Shown here one piece after another: positions 37,135-39,040 of a stretch of DNA of 39,040 nt. Under the pieces are notes generated by a model. That model worked only from the letters and a program-made list of their open reading frames with translations, was not told the origin of the DNA and did no database searches. This DNA comes from Kocuria massiliensis. GTDB taxonomy: Bacteria > Actinomycetota > Actinomycetes > Actinomycetales > Micrococcaceae. The translations under genes were made by a program, and so were the position numbers. The number at the start of each line of letters is the position of its first letter. Position 1 is the first letter of the stretch. The stretch is taken from positions 1-39,040 of the forward strand of contig NZ_LT835158.1 of NCBI RefSeq assembly GCF_900169715.1, given 5' to 3'.

Positions 37135-38557
37135 CTCTAGTGTAGCAACTAAGACGCCAAGTTCTACTCCCCCCCAGCACGCCGGGTCATGGGAGGAACA
37201 GCCACGCCCAGACGACGCGTTCCAGCGGCAGCGTTTGCGGGATCATCACCGGCTAACGCGCTTCGACGCAGGTGTCACCAAGCATCACTGCGCACGCACC
37301 AGCGACGACCCGCGCAACTACCCGTTCATTCAGATCAACGCCGCCGACTGGAAGAACTTCGTCGTCGTCGATGTCGACCACGCGGATGCCTACGAGCGGT
37401 TGCTCTACCCCGGCATCCCGAGACCGGACTGGATCATCACCAACCCCGCCAACGGCCACGCCCAGGCCGGGTGGGTGATCGATACCGTCTTCACGGGCGA
37501 GAAATCCACACTCGGCCCCGCGTTGTTCTACCGGGCCGTGGCGACGGCCCTGACCAACGCGGTCGGTGGTGACCACCACTTCACCTGCCATATCGTGCGT
37601 AATCCCTTCGCTGATGCTCCGACCGGGCCGGTTGAATTCTCATCCCGGACGACGCCGTGGCGACTCGGTGAGCTCAAAGCCCACCTCACCGGCTGGACCG
37701 ACCCAGCCCTGTCGGCGCTGGGATACGAGGATGACCAACCGGCCATGTGGAACCCGTACCCGCCACAGCGGGTCCGGCACGAGCGAACATTGACGGCAGG
37801 CTCCCCCACTGCCGGTCGCAACTGCCATATTTTCTATAAGACGCGTTCTGCGCTGTGGCGGCTGGCAGACCGTGGCCAGGACATCCAATCTGCCTCCTAC
37901 GAGATCGCACACCGGCTCAATGATGATCTGGCCTCCCCGCTGGGTCGTCGTGAGGTCGATGGGATCGCGGCCTCCGCGATCCGACAGGTCAAGAGAGGCA
38001 ACGGGCGACCGGCCACCGCAGACGGGCCGACCAACCCGTGGCTGGCGCGGCTGGGGGCCGCAGGAGGCCGGGCGCGCACTGCACTGAAGATCACCGCCGC
38101 CCAACAGAACCTCGCGGCGGCACGCCGAATCCGTGAGCACGCCAGCCGACGTCGCGCACAGCAGGCCTGGCGACTCCGACGTGCAGGAGAAGTCGTCGCC
38201 GCTATCGCCGAGGCACTGAAAGTCAGCACACGCACGGTGAAACGGTACCTGGCCGCCGCCCGCATCCAGCACCGTCTGAAGACTCTGGCCTGGGTCGCAC
38301 GCGGGGGTGACACACACCAAGCTTCAGGTGTATCAGCACCTCCCCATGCCTGGGTCAACCGGCTCCCCCGGCCACTCCTGCGTGCTCTCCTGACCCTGCA
38401 AGACCTGACTCAAGCACCTGCAGGATCTCCCGCTCGGGTCGAACAGCCCCTCTTCGTTGTCCCTCTTGTTCCTGAACCGGCGGGTCGATACACTCATACA
38501 CACGCACACACTCACCAACGCACACACTCACACACCGAGTCAGGGAGGGAACCATGA
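37127..38557 (+). CDS. repA: Replication initiator, pAL5000/ColE2-type replicase
   Basis: This 476-residue protein starts at GTG 37127, five bases after AAGGAG. The replicase domain covers about residues 35-200 (FIQINAADWKNFVVVDVDHADAYERLLYPG...PDWIITNPANGHAQAGWVI). A PriCT-like helical region follows (CHIFYKTRSALWRLADRGQ...ASYEIAHRLN), then a helix-turn-helix near 355-380 (VVAAIAEALKVSTRTVKRYLAAARI). Initiators of this family bind the origin and prime theta replication. The last residues, YTHTHAHTHQRTHSHTESGREP, are encoded by the CA-rich repeat tract C, so the centromere-like DNA is also coding. The stop overlaps the parA start by ATGA. Confidence 0.92.
   Translation: MSSSSVATKTPSSTPPQHAGSWEEQPRPDDAFQRQRLRDHHRLTRFDAGVTKHHCARTSDDPRNYPFIQINAADWKNFVVVDVDHADAYERLLYPGIPRPDWIITNPANGHAQAGWVIDTVFTGEKSTLGPALFYRAVATALTNAVGGDHHFTCHIVRNPFADAPTGPVEFSSRTTPWRLGELKAHLTGWTDPALSALGYEDDQPAMWNPYPPQRVRHERTLTAGSPTAGRNCHIFYKTRSALWRLADRGQDIQSASYEIAHRLNDDLASPLGRREVDGIAASAIRQVKRGNGRPATADGPTNPWLARLGAAGGRARTALKITAAQQNLAAARRIREHASRRRAQQAWRLRRAGEVVAAIAEALKVSTRTVKRYLAAARIQHRLKTLAWVARGGDTHQASGVSAPPHAWVNRLPRPLLRALLTLQDLTQAPAGSPARVEQPLFVVPLVPEPAGRYTHTHAHTHQRTHSHTESGREP
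38491..38536. repeat. CA-rich repeat tract C inside the end of repA
   Basis: This tract contains CACCAACGCACACACTCAC at 38513-38531 and a second partial unit before it, and about 35 bases are identical to tract B. It encodes the His/Thr-rich RepA tail and lies 20-60 bases before the parA start. It is therefore also well placed to be the operator of par transcription or a third centromere site. Confidence 0.65.
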
Positions 38558-39040
38558 TCATCGCCATTACCAACACCAAGGGCGGGTCAGGTAAGACCAC
38601 CACTGCCATGCTTCTGGCTGAAGCGGCAGCACGGGCCGGTCATACCGCCCAAGTCCTCGACGCCGACCCACAAGGATCAGCCACCGATTGGGCACAAGAG
38701 GCCGAAGACGCTGGGGACCCCATCACCCGTTATCAGGTCACCACCGTCAACCGGTCGTCATTGCCCAGAGTCGCAGAACGCTCGGAGGCCGAATGGATTT
38801 TCATTGATACTCCCCCCGGTGATCCAGCTGTTATCGACCAAGCGATCCACCTGGCAGATTTCGTTATCGTTCCCACCGCCCCCTCGCCTGGTGATTTCTA
38901 TCGGACGGTATCGACCATCCAATCTTTGGGCGATACGCCGTTGGCGGTTCTGCTGACCATTTCCCACTCTCGGCGCAAGAAGCTGCACGATCAGATCACC
39001 CAGCTCTGCGATGAGATGGACCTGGTCAGATTCGAAGCCG
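38554..39040 (+). CDS. parA: ParA-type partition ATPase, 5' part (gene continues at base 1)
   Basis: The gene starts at ATG 38554, overlapping the repA stop, with GGGAGGG about 5 bases upstream. The N-terminus MIIAITNTKGGSGKTTTAML carries the deviant Walker A of ParA/Soj proteins (residues 9-16). Further on come VLDADPQGSATDW and Walker B WIFIDTPPG, then FVIVPTAPSPGDF. The reading frame continues over the circle join to the stop at base 255, giving 204 residues. ParA ATPases move plasmid copies over the nucleoid with a centromere-binding partner; the small gene at 306 is the candidate partner. Translation is probably coupled to repA. Confidence 0.95.
   Translation, partial: MIIAITNTKGGSGKTTTAMLLAEAAARAGHTAQVLDADPQGSATDWAQEAEDAGDPITRYQVTTVNRSSLPRVAERSEAEWIFIDTPPGDPAVIDQAIHLADFVIVPTAPSPGDFYRTVSTIQSLGDTPLAVLLTISHSRRKKLHDQITQLCDEMDLVRFEA
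38914..39040. repeat. Right copy of the 127-bp terminal overlap
   Basis: Identical to 1-127. The duplicated bases lie inside parA and should be counted once in the circular molecule. Confidence 0.95.

Noticed and set aside
37127-38557. Rolling-circle replication initiator
   Set aside because: The protein has the replicase/PriCT pattern of pAL5000/ColE2-type theta plasmids and no HUH motif with catalytic Tyr. The HxH protein at 20297 is the conjugative relaxase.
1-39040. Terminal direct repeats as phage or linear-plasmid ends
   Set aside because: The repeat is exactly 127 bp, lies inside parA, and parA continues over the join. There are no capsid, terminase or terminal-protein genes. A circular assembly overlap is the better explanation.

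Overview
The window is one complete circular plasmid written out linearly. Its first 127 bases (1-127) recur exactly as its last 127 bases (38914-39040), and the parA gene that runs off the right end continues in frame at the left end. The unique circle is therefore 38,913 bp. The sequence is GC-rich. Gene content points to an actinomycete host: an SCO6880-type secretion protein, DUF6668 and DUF4913 proteins, a pAL5000/ColE2-type replicase, an NrdH-like redoxin and a sortase. A Micrococcales or Brevibacterium-like host is my guess from overall feel only. I see no rRNA, tRNA, CRISPR array, antibiotic-resistance gene or complete insertion sequence.

Layout. (1) Replication and partition, about 36.77-39.04 kb and 1-0.6 kb: a small ribbon-helix-helix-like regulator with a palindrome over its promoter and start, a hairpin-rich leader with a 14-codon peptide overlapping repA, repA, parA overlapping repA by ATGA, and a small parB-like gene. 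Three copies of a CA-rich repeat surround parA and the parB-like gene. (2) A rightward accessory block, 0.7-13.5 kb: a giant DarB-like methylase-helicase with a second gene nested in another frame, small membrane proteins, unrecognised genes, AlpA-like DNA-binding proteins and an AbiEii-type nucleotidyltransferase with its partner. (3) A leftward island, 13.66-15.49 kb: resolvase, membrane protein and HTH regulator, next to a truncated reading frame. (4) A rightward operon, 15.7-19.0 kb: NrdH-like redoxin, AlpA-like regulator, unrecognised proteins and SSB. (5) A region dense in inverted repeats, 19.0-19.9 kb, probably containing oriT, then MobC-like protein, relaxase and a coiled-coil protein. 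(6) A leftward type IV secretion operon, 31.4-22.7 kb: DUF6668 protein, VirB2-, VirB8-, VirB6-, SCO6880/VirB3-4- and VirB4-like proteins, VirD4 coupling protein and DUF4913 protein. (7) A rightward cell-envelope operon, 31.5-36.7 kb: HTH protein, VirB1-like peptidoglycan hydrolase, lipoprotein, bitopic protein, repeat-rich surface protein and class F-like sortase.

How it fits together. The plasmid appears self-transmissible: relaxase and MobC would nick the oriT candidate, VirD4 would couple the strand to the secretion channel, and the VirB1-like enzyme would open the wall. Most genes left of oriT (0.7-19 kb) are transcribed toward it, as expected for a conjugative leading region, and they include ssb and a DarB-like protein.

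Most novel observations. Three otherwise unrelated leading-side proteins (methylase-helicase, AbiEii-like protein, and the 16182-17204 protein) share a C-terminal module ending in R-[ST]-[LV]-x3-D-F-P-[QR], followed by a disordered tail. Two other unrelated small proteins end in the same residues, S-G-P-[LF]-DPAEDQGL, preserved despite mostly synonymous DNA changes. These look like sorting or docking tags, perhaps for export through the type IV system. Other points of interest are the nested gene, the repeat-encoded RepA tail, and several dense hairpin clusters outside genes.
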